Of a stretch of DNA of 64,000 bases, positions 36,096-45,021 are shown piece after piece. The first letter of the stretch is position 1; each line of letters begins with the position of its first letter. Position numbers and translations under genes: made by a program. Location of the stretch: NCBI GenBank assembly GCA_964372115.1, contig CAYJPN010000013.1, forward strand, positions 56,565 through 120,564, written 5' to 3'. The notes below the pieces were generated by a model that was not told where the DNA came from, ran no database searches, and saw only the letters and a list, made by a program, of their open reading frames with translations. Source of the stretch: CG2-30-36-16 sp964372115 (GTDB taxonomy: Bacteria; Bacteroidota; Ignavibacteria; Ignavibacteriales; Ignavibacteriaceae).

Positions 36096-37400
36096 TCACT
36101 TTCCAATTACAATTTTTCCGTAAAGATCATACTCTTCATAGTCATAAATTTCTGCTGTATAAAAATTACCCGGTTTTAATTTTTTTGCTTTAATCGGTAT
36201 TAATATTTCCCCATCAACATCGGGAGCATCGCGGTACGATCGGGAAATATAAAATTCGCCCTCAACTCTATCGACCAAAACTTTTAATTTTTTTCCCACA
36301 AACTCCGAATTCTTTTTTAAAGAAATGTTTTTTTGTAGCTTCATCAAAACATCTTTACGCCGCTCTTTTTCCTTTTCCGAAACAGGGTCGCCGAGAATAA
36401 AACTTGTCGTGTTTTCCTCTACCGAAAAATTAAAAACCCCGATTCTATCAAATTCAGTCTCTTCAACAAATTTGTAAAGTTCCTCAAAATCTTTTTCAGT
36501 TTCGTTCGGATAACCGACGATAAAAGTCGTTCGGATAGTTATTCCGGGAATACGCTCTCTCAACTTTTTTATAAGATTTAGTGTTCTCGATGTGGTAACA
36601 CCCCGCCGCATTGAGCGGAGGACTTTGTCCGAAATATGCTGCAAAGGGATATCAACATATTTACAAACTTTAGGATTGGTTGCAATAACTTCAATTACAT
36701 CATCGGGAAAGTGTGAAGGATAAGCGTACATAAGCCTAATCCACTCAATACTTTCAACTCTACTCAATTCATTTATCAACAAAGCGAGTGAGGGTTTATC
36801 ATATAAATCTTTTCCATAGTCGGTTGTATCCTGAGCAATTAATACGACCTCTTTTGTACCGCTTTTTGCAAGAAATTCGGTTTCTTTTACTAGGTCTTCA
36901 ATGGTTTTTGAACGGTGCTTGCCGCGCATAATTGGTATTGCGCAAAATGAACATGGGTGATCGCATCCCTCGGAAATTTTTAAATACGCTGTGTGAGAAG
37001 GAGATGATAAAATCCGTTCGCCGAGCAACTCATATTTTAATTCGCCGCCAAACTCTTTTACTATCTCCTCATACTTTTCGGTGCCGAAATATACATCAAC
37101 CTCGGGCATTTCCTTTTCAAGATCGGCTTTATATCTTTCGGACAAGCAACCGGCTACAATAACTTTTTTTAATTTCCCCGATTCTTTTAGTTTTACCGCG
37201 TTTAATATTGTATCGATGGATTCCTGCTTAGCAGCCTCGATAAAACCGCATGTATTAATAATAACCGTCCCCGCTTTTTCAGGATCATCGGTTAATTTAA
37301 TATTGTTAAGTTTTAATTGATTCATCAGTCTCTCGGAGTCAACAGTATTTTTTGAACAGCCGAGAGTAATTACACTTACCTTACCATTATCTTTTGTCAT
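36096..37400 (-). CDS. rimO: Ribosomal protein uS12 methylthiotransferase
   Basis: A 434-residue radical SAM enzyme that methylthiolates the conserved Asp of ribosomal protein S12. The N-terminal cluster ligands are C15, C51 and C85. The radical SAM triad is C146-x3-C150-x2-C153 in EGCDHPCSFCAIPIMRG. A C-terminal TRAM domain (about 370-434) binds RNA or protein. The SFCAIPIMRGKHRS signature separates RimO from MiaB, which is also encoded in this window. It is co-transcribed with cdsA upstream and the GWxTD gene downstream. Confidence 0.96.
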   Translation of the reverse strand: MTKDNGKVSVITLGCSKNTVDSERLMNQLKLNNIKLTDDPEKAGTVIINTCGFIEAAKQESIDTILNAVKLKESGKLKKVIVAGCLSERYKADLEKEMPEVDVYFGTEKYEEIVKEFGGELKYELLGERILSSPSHTAYLKISEGCDHPCSFCAIPIMRGKHRSKTIEDLVKETEFLAKSGTKEVVLIAQDTTDYGKDLYDKPSLALLINELSRVESIEWIRLMYAYPSHFPDDVIEVIATNPKVCKYVDIPLQHISDKVLRSMRRGVTTSRTLNLIKKLRERIPGITIRTTFIVGYPNETEKDFEELYKFVEETEFDRIGVFNFSVEENTTSFILGDPVSEKEKERRKDVLMKLQKNISLKKNSEFVGKKLKVLVDRVEGEFYISRSYRDAPDVDGEILIPIKAKKLKPGNFYTAEIYDYEEYDLYGKIVIGK

Positions 37401-37433
37401 TCATTCACAAAGTTATTCATCAAAATATTTCAA

Positions 37434-38258
37434 TTATCGCCCAATATATTCAAGGTATATATATATAACCGGAGCAGTGTATAACAGAGAATCGAAGCGG
37501 TCGAATATTCCGCCATGCCCGGGAATTAGGGAAGAAGAATCTTTTACACCGGCATCCCTTTTAAACATAGATTCAACCAGATCACCAAGCTGACCAATAA
37601 TGCCCACTATTATTCCAAAAGCGATAATAGTTACCCACGACAGAAAAACGAGTATAATAAATTTTGCCGCTACCATCGTTAATACTGAAAAAACAAAGCC
37701 GGCAATTGCTCCTTCCCAGCTTTTTTTCGGACTAATCCTCGGAAACATTTTATGTTTACCAAAACGGATTCCTATGAAAAAAGCCGCGGAATCGCAAAGC
37801 CAAATAGAAGCAAGCATCGCAATTATGATATATCCGCCGCCGGCAAATAACTCACTATCAACAGGATAAATTCTTCTGATGCTAACTAATGCTCCGGCAA
37901 ACATTCCAATGTACATTACACCGAGAAGTGTTGCTCCTATATTATTAATAGCCGAACCATTATTCCGGAATAATTCAATTAAAGTCAGCACAAAAACCAT
38001 CACGAGAAAAAATGAATATAAACTAACAAAGTGATGATAATTGTTTAATAATATAAAAAAGACCGCGAGCATCCCTACCGGCATATTTACATTTATGCCT
38101 TTATTTTTTGCGAGAGAATAAAACTCATAAAAAGAAATAAGACCGACCACCGCTGCAAAAAGGAAAAAATAAATATTTCCCAAATAGCATAATGCTATAA
38201 TCAGCGGGATACTAATTAACGCGACAATAACTCTTTGTGCAGTATTGCCAACTGACAT
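37434..38258 (-). CDS. cdsA: Phosphatidate cytidylyltransferase
   Basis: A 274-residue membrane enzyme with eight or so hydrophobic segments. It makes CDP-diacylglycerol from phosphatidate and CTP, the branch point of phospholipid synthesis. The C-terminal signature MFKRDAGVKDSSSLIPGHGG followed by DRFDSL is diagnostic. Its ATG overlaps the DUF2007 gene by one base. Confidence 0.96.
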   Translation of the reverse strand: MSVGNTAQRVIVALISIPLIIALCYLGNIYFFLFAAVVGLISFYEFYSLAKNKGINVNMPVGMLAVFFILLNNYHHFVSLYSFFLVMVFVLTLIELFRNNGSAINNIGATLLGVMYIGMFAGALVSIRRIYPVDSELFAGGGYIIIAMLASIWLCDSAAFFIGIRFGKHKMFPRISPKKSWEGAIAGFVFSVLTMVAAKFIILVFLSWVTIIAFGIIVGIIGQLGDLVESMFKRDAGVKDSSSLIPGHGGIFDRFDSLLYTAPVIYIYLEYIGR

Positions 38259-38611
38259 TAATCGTCTGTTTCCTTATCCGGTTGCTCGCTTTTAATTTTT
38301 TCTATAAACGCAAGCGCCGGGGCTAAATCCTCTTTTCTAACAAAAAGTTTAACAACGGATAAATCTCCGGGACCGGGAAAATTCCTATCTTTTTGAGATA
38401 GTACTGTAGCTTCTATCTCGGCGCCCAGAAGGTTATCACGCATCATCTCTGCTTCATACTCCATATTGGTAGTATATGCTAACACCCAGTTTTCTTCCGT
38501 CCACTCTTCCGGTTTTGTATAAAACTTATCTTCCAAAAGTTGAGTCTGGCAGTCGGGGCAAAAAGTTACACCTTCCACATACTCATATTCGCATTTAGGG
38601 CATACCGGCAT
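38258..38611 (-). CDS. Zinc-ribbon plus DUF2007 protein
   Basis: A 117-residue protein. An N-terminal zinc ribbon (CPKCEYEYVEGVTFCPDC, 4-21) precedes a DUF2007 domain (about 40-110) with the pattern EAEMMRDNLLGAEIEATVL and KLFVRKEDLAPALAFI. DUF2007 is often called a putative signal-transducing domain and has a ferredoxin-like fold; no function is proven. It overlaps the CPBP gene by 17 bases and cdsA by one base. Confidence 0.85.
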   Translation of the reverse strand: MPVCPKCEYEYVEGVTFCPDCQTQLLEDKFYTKPEEWTEENWVLAYTTNMEYEAEMMRDNLLGAEIEATVLSQKDRNFPGPGDLSVVKLFVRKEDLAPALAFIEKIKSEQPDKETDD

Positions 38612-39587
38612 AAATCCTCCTCGTTCGGGTTTGTGAATAATAATAATTTATTACAAATATCAGTGCTACAAAAAGCGAAAGCAACACAGTAAATAAGATA
38701 AAAGAATCTTTCACTTCCACAACACTTTCCATCTTAGAACTAATTATATCTTCATTACCAACTATAAAATAAATAATTACCGCCACAAAGTTGTTAAAAA
38801 AATGCAGTATCATCGGAATAACAATTGAATCGCTCTTGTAAGCGGCAAATCCAAAAAACATACCGAGTGATATTAACGGCAGCATTCCGTAAGGACTAAA
38901 ATGAAAAACTCCAAAAAATATTGCAGTAATTACTGCAGCATAAAAAGGACGCATTTTTATCTGGAAACTATTCTGAATAAAACCACGGAATAGAGTCTCT
39001 TCAGCTATTGCCGGAACAACTGCAACAACCAGAATAATTAATAAACCATCAAACAGATTATTAGCATTAAGCAGACCGGAGTAAGCTTTTTCAACGAGCT
39101 CATTCATACTGTCGAAAAATACTTTTGCGTCGTGTACAAATTTGTAATTAGCCGCCCACTGCTCAATAAAATAATTTTGAATGGCGAGATAACTTTGGAG
39201 AAGCGGGGTTAGAATTATCATCCCGGAAAGAAACAAACTTAGGGCTTTTAAATCCGGTTTTTTTATTTTGATAACAACAGACACATCTTCGTAAACCAAT
39301 TTAGAAAGCAGCAAAGCAGGCAGCAGCATAAATAATATTTGCCCTCCCATAGTCATCAAACGAACCGCATTTATCGGGTCGTCTTCGGTATTCATCCCAA
39401 AGATTAAAAGACTCAACCCGCCGCCTACAAACTGGTAAAGAAAAAACCCGCCGAATAAGCCAAGAAAACCCGCGCCTATAGGGTTTATCCTGGCAAACAC
39501 CTCGGGTTCGGTTTCTATATCTTCAGTTGTTTTCTGATTATCTTTTTCTTCCGGTTCATCACCGGGTTTATTTTCAAAATCTTCCAT
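38595..39587 (-). CDS. CPBP family intramembrane metalloprotease
   Basis: A 330-residue membrane protein with an acidic N-terminal tail (about 1-30) and about eight hydrophobic segments. The CPBP/CAAX-protease motifs are EETLFRG, FFGVFHFS and HFFNNFVAV, giving the Glu-Glu and His residues of the active site. Family members include type II CAAX proteases and bacteriocin self-immunity proteins. No prenylated substrate is known here. It is the first gene of the operon that runs to yraN; a candidate promoter is at 39621-39648. Confidence 0.9.
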   Translation of the reverse strand: MEDFENKPGDEPEEKDNQKTTEDIETEPEVFARINPIGAGFLGLFGGFFLYQFVGGGLSLLIFGMNTEDDPINAVRLMTMGGQILFMLLPALLLSKLVYEDVSVVIKIKKPDLKALSLFLSGMIILTPLLQSYLAIQNYFIEQWAANYKFVHDAKVFFDSMNELVEKAYSGLLNANNLFDGLLIILVVAVVPAIAEETLFRGFIQNSFQIKMRPFYAAVITAIFFGVFHFSPYGMLPLISLGMFFGFAAYKSDSIVIPMILHFFNNFVAVIIYFIVGNEDIISSKMESVVEVKDSFILFTVLLSLFVALIFVINYYYSQTRTRRIYAGMP

Positions 39588-39620
39588 AAGTAAAAAATGC
39601 TATCAAAAATAAATGTTGAA

Positions 39621-39648
39621 CAAATATATAAAAACTAATTGCAACCAA
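39621..39648 (-). promoter_or_regulatory. Putative Bacteroidota-type promoter of the CPBP-to-yraN operon
   Basis: On the minus strand TTG (39648-39646) is followed after 17 bases by TATATTTG (39628-39621), a TAnnTTTG box, 33 bases before the ATG at 39587. This is the only TAnnTTTG hit here that also has an upstream TTG. Confidence 0.42.
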
Positions 39649-39694
39649 GAAGTAATGAAGGGTTATGCATTGAAATTGTTGGGTGAAAATAAAA

Positions 39695-39723
39695 ATGCCG
39701 CCAGAATAAAACTATGGCGGCAT
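39695..39723 (-). terminator. Intrinsic terminator of the envelope operon
   Basis: A perfect 9-bp stem (ATGCCGCCA, 39695-39703, with 39715-39723) is followed on the minus strand by TTTTTATTTT. It lies 23 bases after the DUF3108 gene and ends the upstream operon. Confidence 0.88.
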
Positions 39724-39746
39724 ATAAATTTTAACTGTTATTAAAT

Positions 39747-40565
39747 TTATCTTTTTGAGGTAAGTTTACCTGCCAGCCCTTCGTAAGCTGTTAACTCGGC
39801 GTCAATTGAACCGACAACCACTTTGGTTTTTACCTTTACAGGAATTTTTAAATCATCGTTTGTAAGCCAAACAATAATATTCCCCTCACTTTTAAAAAGC
39901 CCGCCTTCTAATACAAGAGGTTCAACAATTATGCAATCAAACTTTCCCGCCGAAACTTCAATTGTCTCTTTTCCAAGATACCTGACATCAAGATCGTATA
40001 CCTTGTCTTTATAAAAATTTTGAAGATGAACTTTATCATTAAGTTTCATCTGCGAATAATCGAATGTGCGCGCAAGATATAATGCAGAAACAATATCATT
40101 CACATAAATAGGGATGTCATGCTCGCCTTCACTGGTTTTGGCTTTACCTTTGCGCTGGTCGAAAAACGCAGAGAAATCCCGGCTATACCCGCCTTCACGT
40201 ATATGCTGTTCAAACCGCCAGGGGAATAACCCTTCAACGTCGAGGTAAGTTTCGTAACGATCGCGCACTTTGTAGATCCAGTCGAAACTCGGAACCGAGT
40301 TCACTTCAAATGTAACATGGTAAGCATTGCGACCGGATATTCTTTTTATTTTTGGAATCCGCATTGTTGCTATACCTGCTGTAACAAAACCATATTTTAC
40401 ATCAAAGGTAAGTTTTTCACCTTCTTTAAATGCTTTGTTTTCTAACTTTCTGAAATTATCCGAAGTACTTTTGGCAGTTGTTTTTTTCACAACATCGTTA
40501 CCGGCTGTAACAAGTGATGAAATGAACAACAACGTTAATAATATAAACTTTATTCTTTTAAACAT
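39747..40565 (-). CDS. DUF3108 domain-containing periplasmic protein
   Basis: A 272-residue protein with a signal peptide (about 1-21). The DUF3108 domain (about 45-265) contains GEKLTFDVKYGFVTAGIATM, KVRDRYETYLD and the strand KFDCIIVEP. Family members are periplasmic beta-barrel-like proteins of unknown function, often near LPS genes. It overlaps the GT9 gene by 8 bases and is the last gene before the terminator. Confidence 0.88.
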   Translation of the reverse strand: MFKRIKFILLTLLFISSLVTAGNDVVKKTTAKSTSDNFRKLENKAFKEGEKLTFDVKYGFVTAGIATMRIPKIKRISGRNAYHVTFEVNSVPSFDWIYKVRDRYETYLDVEGLFPWRFEQHIREGGYSRDFSAFFDQRKGKAKTSEGEHDIPIYVNDIVSALYLARTFDYSQMKLNDKVHLQNFYKDKVYDLDVRYLGKETIEVSAGKFDCIIVEPLVLEGGLFKSEGNIIVWLTNDDLKIPVKVKTKVVVGSIDAELTAYEGLAGKLTSKR

Positions 40566-41613
40566 TTTTTTCTCCTTTTATGGGATACAATTTAGATATC
40601 TCCGAAATACTTTCAAATACTTCCTCAACATTTATAGAACTCATACAATCCAAACGCTCACACTGTTCCCTCGTACAATTAGTACATTCTATTCTGGGTA
40701 AAAATACTACCCGCTTTTCTGTAAAAGGACCCCAACGCTGCTGGGAGCAAGCTAATATTTTAGGATAAAAACCGATTGTATGTTTACCCAGCGCCGCGGC
40801 AATATGAATCGGTCCCGTTGAATTTGCCACAAATATATCACATTTGTTAATTAATGCAATTAATTTCGAAAGACTAAATTTACCGGCAAAGTTTTTTGCA
40901 TTAGAATTTCCGACTATTTCGGCACAAAGTTGTTTTTCTGTTTCGCTGCCGGTTATCCATATTTCTGCGTTTAATTTTTTCGAGCAAATTGAAACAAGTT
41001 CTTTGAATTTCTCAACCGGCAAATCAATTGCGCTGCCGCCGCTGCCCGGATGAAAAATTATTACCGGTAATTTACTTTGAATTTTTTCACCACGCAGAAA
41101 GTCCTCAATAATTTTTGTGCTTTCGTTATCGGGGTATAAATCATATCGAACATTAGCCGGAGTAACATTCACCTCTATCCCCATCTTCTCTAAAAGTTGA
41201 ACATTGTATTCTAATTCATGTTTCCCTGCATATTTGCGGTGCTCGTAAATTTTTTCATTGAATAAAATCGAATACCACCTGTAACCTGAGCCGATTCGGA
41301 TTTTTATATTAGCAAAAAAAACAATTAGTGCAGTTAAAAAAGTCGGGTATACAACGATGGCTGCATCATATTTATTTTTTTTTATTTTATTGATATTTTC
41401 AGATAATAGAATATTACCGTTGTCTTCTTCCAGGATAATAATATCATCTATAAATGGATTACCTTCTGCAAGTTTACATGTATAACTTCGCAGTAAAAAT
41501 GTAACTTTGCACTCCGGGTACTTATTTTTTATTAACCTCGCAATCGGCAGCGAAAGCACAACATCGCCTATTCTATCAGTTCTTACAATTAACAAATTTT
41601 TTGGATTAATCAT
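40558..41613 (-). CDS. Glycosyltransferase family 9 (heptosyltransferase-like)
   Basis: A 351-residue GT-B transferase. The N-terminal LIVRTDRIGDVVLSLPIARL (shortened: RTDRIGDVVLS) and the C-terminal PGSGGSAIDLPVEKF and NSTGPIHIAAALGK motifs are those of ADP-heptose:LPS heptosyltransferases. It probably adds a heptose to lipopolysaccharide core or a related glycan. A Cys-rich segment (CTNCTREQCERLDC) near the C-terminus is seen in some relatives. It overlaps the glycosylase gene upstream by 4 bases and the DUF3108 gene downstream by 8. Confidence 0.9.
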   Translation of the reverse strand: MINPKNLLIVRTDRIGDVVLSLPIARLIKNKYPECKVTFLLRSYTCKLAEGNPFIDDIIILEEDNGNILLSENINKIKKNKYDAAIVVYPTFLTALIVFFANIKIRIGSGYRWYSILFNEKIYEHRKYAGKHELEYNVQLLEKMGIEVNVTPANVRYDLYPDNESTKIIEDFLRGEKIQSKLPVIIFHPGSGGSAIDLPVEKFKELVSICSKKLNAEIWITGSETEKQLCAEIVGNSNAKNFAGKFSLSKLIALINKCDIFVANSTGPIHIAAALGKHTIGFYPKILACSQQRWGPFTEKRVVFLPRIECTNCTREQCERLDCMSSINVEEVFESISEISKLYPIKGEKNV

Positions 41614-42224
41614 TTTTTAGAAACGTAAGGATTATCTTTTATATAAAAGCGCCATGGTAAATCTACAGATTTTCTAATACCAACTCTTTTAGTTTTTACA
41701 ATATTGTCATTACTTATTTTGGATGCGTTTATAATATATATTACATTCCCCAATAAATCCAATCCATTATAAACCCTGTTTATTTCAAACGCCCGACAAA
41801 GTTTACCAGGCCCGTTTGTTAAACTTAAAATTTCTTTTTCATTCTTCAACGCTCTGCCAAATCGATTATAGGCCATAGATTCGAGCCCGGACAAAGGCTC
41901 TACCGCCCGTATTAAAACAGCGGAACCGATTTTTTTTTTACCGGTAACGACATTACAGCAATTGTGCGCACCGTATGTAAAATAGACATAAAAGTATCCA
42001 CCTTCTTCAAACATAATTTTATTTCGCTCGGTTTTGCCCTTAAAACCATGAGCCGCTTCATCTATGGCGCTGTCGTATGCTTCAACTTCAACAATTTTGC
42101 CAGTGAATAATTTGCCGTTATCATTTTTTACTAAAATTTTACCAAGCAAATCTTCGGCAACAATTAAGACATCGCGTTTATAAAAACTTTTTTTTAACTT
42201 TTTTGAAGGGTTTAAATAATCCAT
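41610..42224 (-). CDS. DNA-3-methyladenine glycosylase (AAG/MPG family)
   Basis: The ATG at 42224 gives 204 residues; a TTG at 42251 is possible but has no better ribosome binding site. The protein removes alkylated purines from DNA. Family blocks are AEDLLGKILV, KIVEVEAYDSAIDEAAHGF with the catalytic Glu region, and GGYFYVYFTYGAHNC. It is a repair enzyme placed inside an envelope operon, overlapping the GT9 gene by 4 bases. Confidence 0.92.
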   Translation of the reverse strand: MDYLNPSKKLKKSFYKRDVLIVAEDLLGKILVKNDNGKLFTGKIVEVEAYDSAIDEAAHGFKGKTERNKIMFEEGGYFYVYFTYGAHNCCNVVTGKKKIGSAVLIRAVEPLSGLESMAYNRFGRALKNEKEILSLTNGPGKLCRAFEINRVYNGLDLLGNVIYIINASKISNDNIVKTKRVGIRKSVDLPWRFYIKDNPYVSKK

Positions 42225-42251
42225 AATTGAAGGGAAGCCGGGGTTTGACAA

Positions 42252-42974
42252 TTAAAAGTCAATTTGTTTTTGGAGTTCTTGTATTTTTTCGTTGTAATAA
42301 TCCTGATTAGCCGGATTTTTAATTTTTAACTTTTCATAAACATTTACGGCTTCAATATATTCACCCTGAGCAATATATATTTTAGCGAGTGTTTCCGAAA
42401 CTATCAAATTTTCACTTGAGGGCGTTGTTTTATAATCAGCTAATTCGGGTTCAGTTTCGGTATCGCTCATTTCTGCTGCCGGCATTTTTGCTTGAGAAAT
42501 TTCCTTCGCAAGTAAATCAAGTCGTTCTTCAAAATCATGTAACTTAGACTCTTCTTCATCTTCAGGCTCAATAAACAATGGTTCATCTTTTTTTTCATCT
42601 TCCTCCGAATGGGAAGGCATAAATGAACTTCTTCTTCCCGGTTCAAATAGTGAACGCTGTTTTTTGATATTTTCTATTTCACCAAGGTAAAAATCATATG
42701 TTTGGGATGAATGAATTAGATCGCAGCCGGTTTTTATGTTTTGAAGTGCTTTGCCGTAGTTGCCGAGTAGGGTGTATGCTTTTCCGCGAAGAATATACGC
42801 CGCGGCATAATCGGGATAACCTTTTATACCGCTGCTTAATATTTCGATTGCTTTTTGTATGTTGTTCTTTTCAATTTCGGTGTTAGCCGTTCTTACAAAC
42901 AACGGCGAACGTTTATCGTACTCATAAATGAGATTTACTTTGTCGTTAAATATTTCGGTCGTTGATTTCGACAA
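42252..42974 (-). CDS. TPR repeat protein
   Basis: A 240-residue soluble protein that begins with TTG at 42974, preceded by AGAGAG; no ATG is available in the N-terminal part. TPR units are seen at about 33-100 (NNIQKAIEILSSGIKGYPDY and YGKALQNIKTGCDL) and at about 195-240. The middle is acidic and low in complexity, with many Glu and Asp. It has no signal peptide. It lies 9 bases after the GT2 gene. It probably acts as a scaffold; nothing more specific is supported. Confidence 0.8.
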   Translation of the reverse strand: MSKSTTEIFNDKVNLIYEYDKRSPLFVRTANTEIEKNNIQKAIEILSSGIKGYPDYAAAYILRGKAYTLLGNYGKALQNIKTGCDLIHSSQTYDFYLGEIENIKKQRSLFEPGRRSSFMPSHSEEDEKKDEPLFIEPEDEEESKLHDFEERLDLLAKEISQAKMPAAEMSDTETEPELADYKTTPSSENLIVSETLAKIYIAQGEYIEAVNVYEKLKIKNPANQDYYNEKIQELQKQIDF

Positions 42975-42983
42975 AATAGCTCT

Positions 42984-44435
42984 CTACGCCTTCTGTAATG
43001 CATGTTTTATTGAGGTTATTGATACAAAAGCAAAACCTATAAAAAACATAATCTGGAACGGCAATGCAGCTATCTCAAGAAAATATATTGACGCTGCTAT
43101 ACCTATCAAACAATAGATAGCCATTACCGACTCAACTATAACGGAAAAACCAAGTTTACGGTTTGAATAACGTTTCTTTTTCCAGGCATCCTTTTCCGAT
43201 TCAAGATTAAATTTAGGAGTTCTTACAAACTCGCTTTTACGGCTCAATAATCCTTCAATAACAGCACGTGAATTGTTGACCGCAAAGCCCATACTGCCTG
43301 CCATAAACAATGGAAAAAGTACTATCTTCTTACGCCAGTCGCTTCTTATATCTCTTTGCGCGGTCATGTAGAATAAAAAGGAGCTAACAAAAGCAAGTAC
43401 AAACATAGAAAGAAGCGCAAAGTAAGCTTCGTGCGAACCGCTGTTTTTAATAAAAATTAAAGGCACGTTTAATATTGCCGAAAGAAGAATAAACGGGAAA
43501 ACAATATTATTTGTTAAATGAAAAGTTGCCTGCAATTTTATTCTTAACGGTACACGCGACTTCCAAACAAGCGGTAATATTTTTTTTGCCGTTTCAATAG
43601 CGCCCTTTGTCCAGCGAAATTGTTGTGCTTTCAGAGCGTTAATTTCGGATGGAAGTTCTGCCGGTGAAGTAAAATCCTTTAAGAATACAAAACGCCAGCC
43701 GTTTAGCTGTGCGCGGTAACTTAAGTCGAGGTCTTCAGTGAGTGTATCATCCTGCCAGTTTCCTGCATCTTCTATACACGATTTTCTCCAAACACCGCCT
43801 GTGCCGTTAAAGTTTATAAAAAAGCCGGCTTTGTTTCTTACGGTTTGTTCAATTACAAAGTGACCATCAAGCGCCAGCGCCTGGGCTTTTGTAAGAATTG
43901 AATAATCACCGTTAAGATGCTCCCAGCGGGTTTGCACCATTCCAACTTTTTCGTCAGTAAAAAAAGAAAGCGTTTTTTTCAAAAAATCCTTTTGTGGAAT
44001 AAAATCTGCGTCAAAGATTGCTATAAAATCTCCTTTAGCTCTTTTCATACCTTCTTTTAACGCACCGGCTTTAAAACCTTTGCGTGAATCTCTTCTTACA
44101 TGGGATATATTAAAACCTTTAGCCTGTTTTTTCTTTACGATTTCCGCAACAAGTCCCACGGTCTCATCTGTGGAATCATCTAACACCTGAATTTCGAATT
44201 TATCTTTGGGGTATTCAATTTCACACGTTGTATCAATTAAACGTTCAACTACATAAAGCTCATTGTAAAGAGGAAGCTGAATTGTAACAAACTCAGTAGG
44301 CTCAAAGGCTGTATTTTGTTTGTGGCTTACTCCTTTGTATTTACGATGATAGTACATCATAATAAAGCCGTGCGAACCAAAAATAAATAGGATTGACAGG
44401 GATAAAAAATACGCTACTAAAACTAACTCATCCAT
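42984..44435 (-). CDS. Membrane glycosyltransferase family 2 (processive, cellulose-synthase-like)
   Basis: A 483-residue protein with an N-terminal transmembrane helix (about 4-26), a GT-A catalytic domain (about 50-300), and four C-terminal membrane helices. Catalytic motifs are FDADF, TEDLDLSYRAQLNGWRF and QQFRWTKGA, the D, D, D, Q(Q/R)xRW pattern of processive beta-glycosyltransferases. It should polymerise or transfer sugars at the inner membrane, for instance in an exopolysaccharide or glucomannan-like polymer. It lies between the LptE-like gene and the TPR gene. Confidence 0.92.
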   Translation of the reverse strand: MDELVLVAYFLSLSILFIFGSHGFIMMYYHRKYKGVSHKQNTAFEPTEFVTIQLPLYNELYVVERLIDTTCEIEYPKDKFEIQVLDDSTDETVGLVAEIVKKKQAKGFNISHVRRDSRKGFKAGALKEGMKRAKGDFIAIFDADFIPQKDFLKKTLSFFTDEKVGMVQTRWEHLNGDYSILTKAQALALDGHFVIEQTVRNKAGFFINFNGTGGVWRKSCIEDAGNWQDDTLTEDLDLSYRAQLNGWRFVFLKDFTSPAELPSEINALKAQQFRWTKGAIETAKKILPLVWKSRVPLRIKLQATFHLTNNIVFPFILLSAILNVPLIFIKNSGSHEAYFALLSMFVLAFVSSFLFYMTAQRDIRSDWRKKIVLFPLFMAGSMGFAVNNSRAVIEGLLSRKSEFVRTPKFNLESEKDAWKKKRYSNRKLGFSVIVESVMAIYCLIGIAASIYFLEIAALPFQIMFFIGFAFVSITSIKHALQKA

Positions 44436-44462
44436 AAAACATTTTTTCCTTAAAAGGGTTAT

Positions 44463-45005
44463 TTACCATCCTGAAACAGTATCTAAAAGAATATCATCCG
44501 TAATTTTATCAATAGCTTCTTCGATAGCGATTCCACGATCACTAATTGTTCCGTCGCCCGGATAATCTCCGTAATTAGAAAAATCTTTGTCGTATATAGT
44601 TTTTCTTTTTACCATATCTCTATAGGTTACATGTACACGGACTGTAATACGCCTTGTTGCAACCGTTTCACCCGCCGATACGATAGCGGGAGCATCTGAT
44701 AACGAAACTATCGTACACTCAACAATAGCATTTGCGTTCAGCCTCTCGGCTACTTGCAAAGTATTGTCGTCGATAAACTTCTGTGTCAGTTTATCGGTAA
44801 GCATTTCTCTTATTCCCGGCTCACCCGATCCGCTTCTATCATCAGCTATTGGAATAGCAACTGTCTTTAAATGTTCGGGAACCGATGCGCCTGTAAAAGA
44901 ATATGTACAACACCCTGTAAAATTAATCACGGATGGAACGATAAACAACAGCAATGCAATGCATACCTTTAATTTTACAAAAGTGTTATATTTTGCTTTA
45001 TTCAT
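44463..45005 (-). CDS. LptE-like LPS-assembly lipoprotein
   Basis: The frame extends upstream to a GTG at 45065 inside the preceding gene, but the ATG at 45005 gives a proper lipoprotein signal peptide ending at C32 (NFTGCC). The mature part matches LptE proteins of Bacteroidota: YSFTGASVPEHLKTVAIP, IREMLTDKLTQKFIDD and the late YDKDFSNYGDY region. LptE plugs LptD in the outer membrane and helps insert LPS. lptD is not in the window. It lies directly after the sigma-54 activator. Confidence 0.85.
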   Translation of the reverse strand: MNKAKYNTFVKLKVCIALLLFIVPSVINFTGCCTYSFTGASVPEHLKTVAIPIADDRSGSGEPGIREMLTDKLTQKFIDDNTLQVAERLNANAIVECTIVSLSDAPAIVSAGETVATRRITVRVHVTYRDMVKRKTIYDKDFSNYGDYPGDGTISDRGIAIEEAIDKITDDILLDTVSGW

Positions 45006-45021
45006 AGGAACAAGGACATTG

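Noticed and set aside
38595..39587. CPBP protein as a bacteriocin immunity system
   Set aside because: No bacteriocin precursor or ABC exporter is near; it heads a housekeeping operon.
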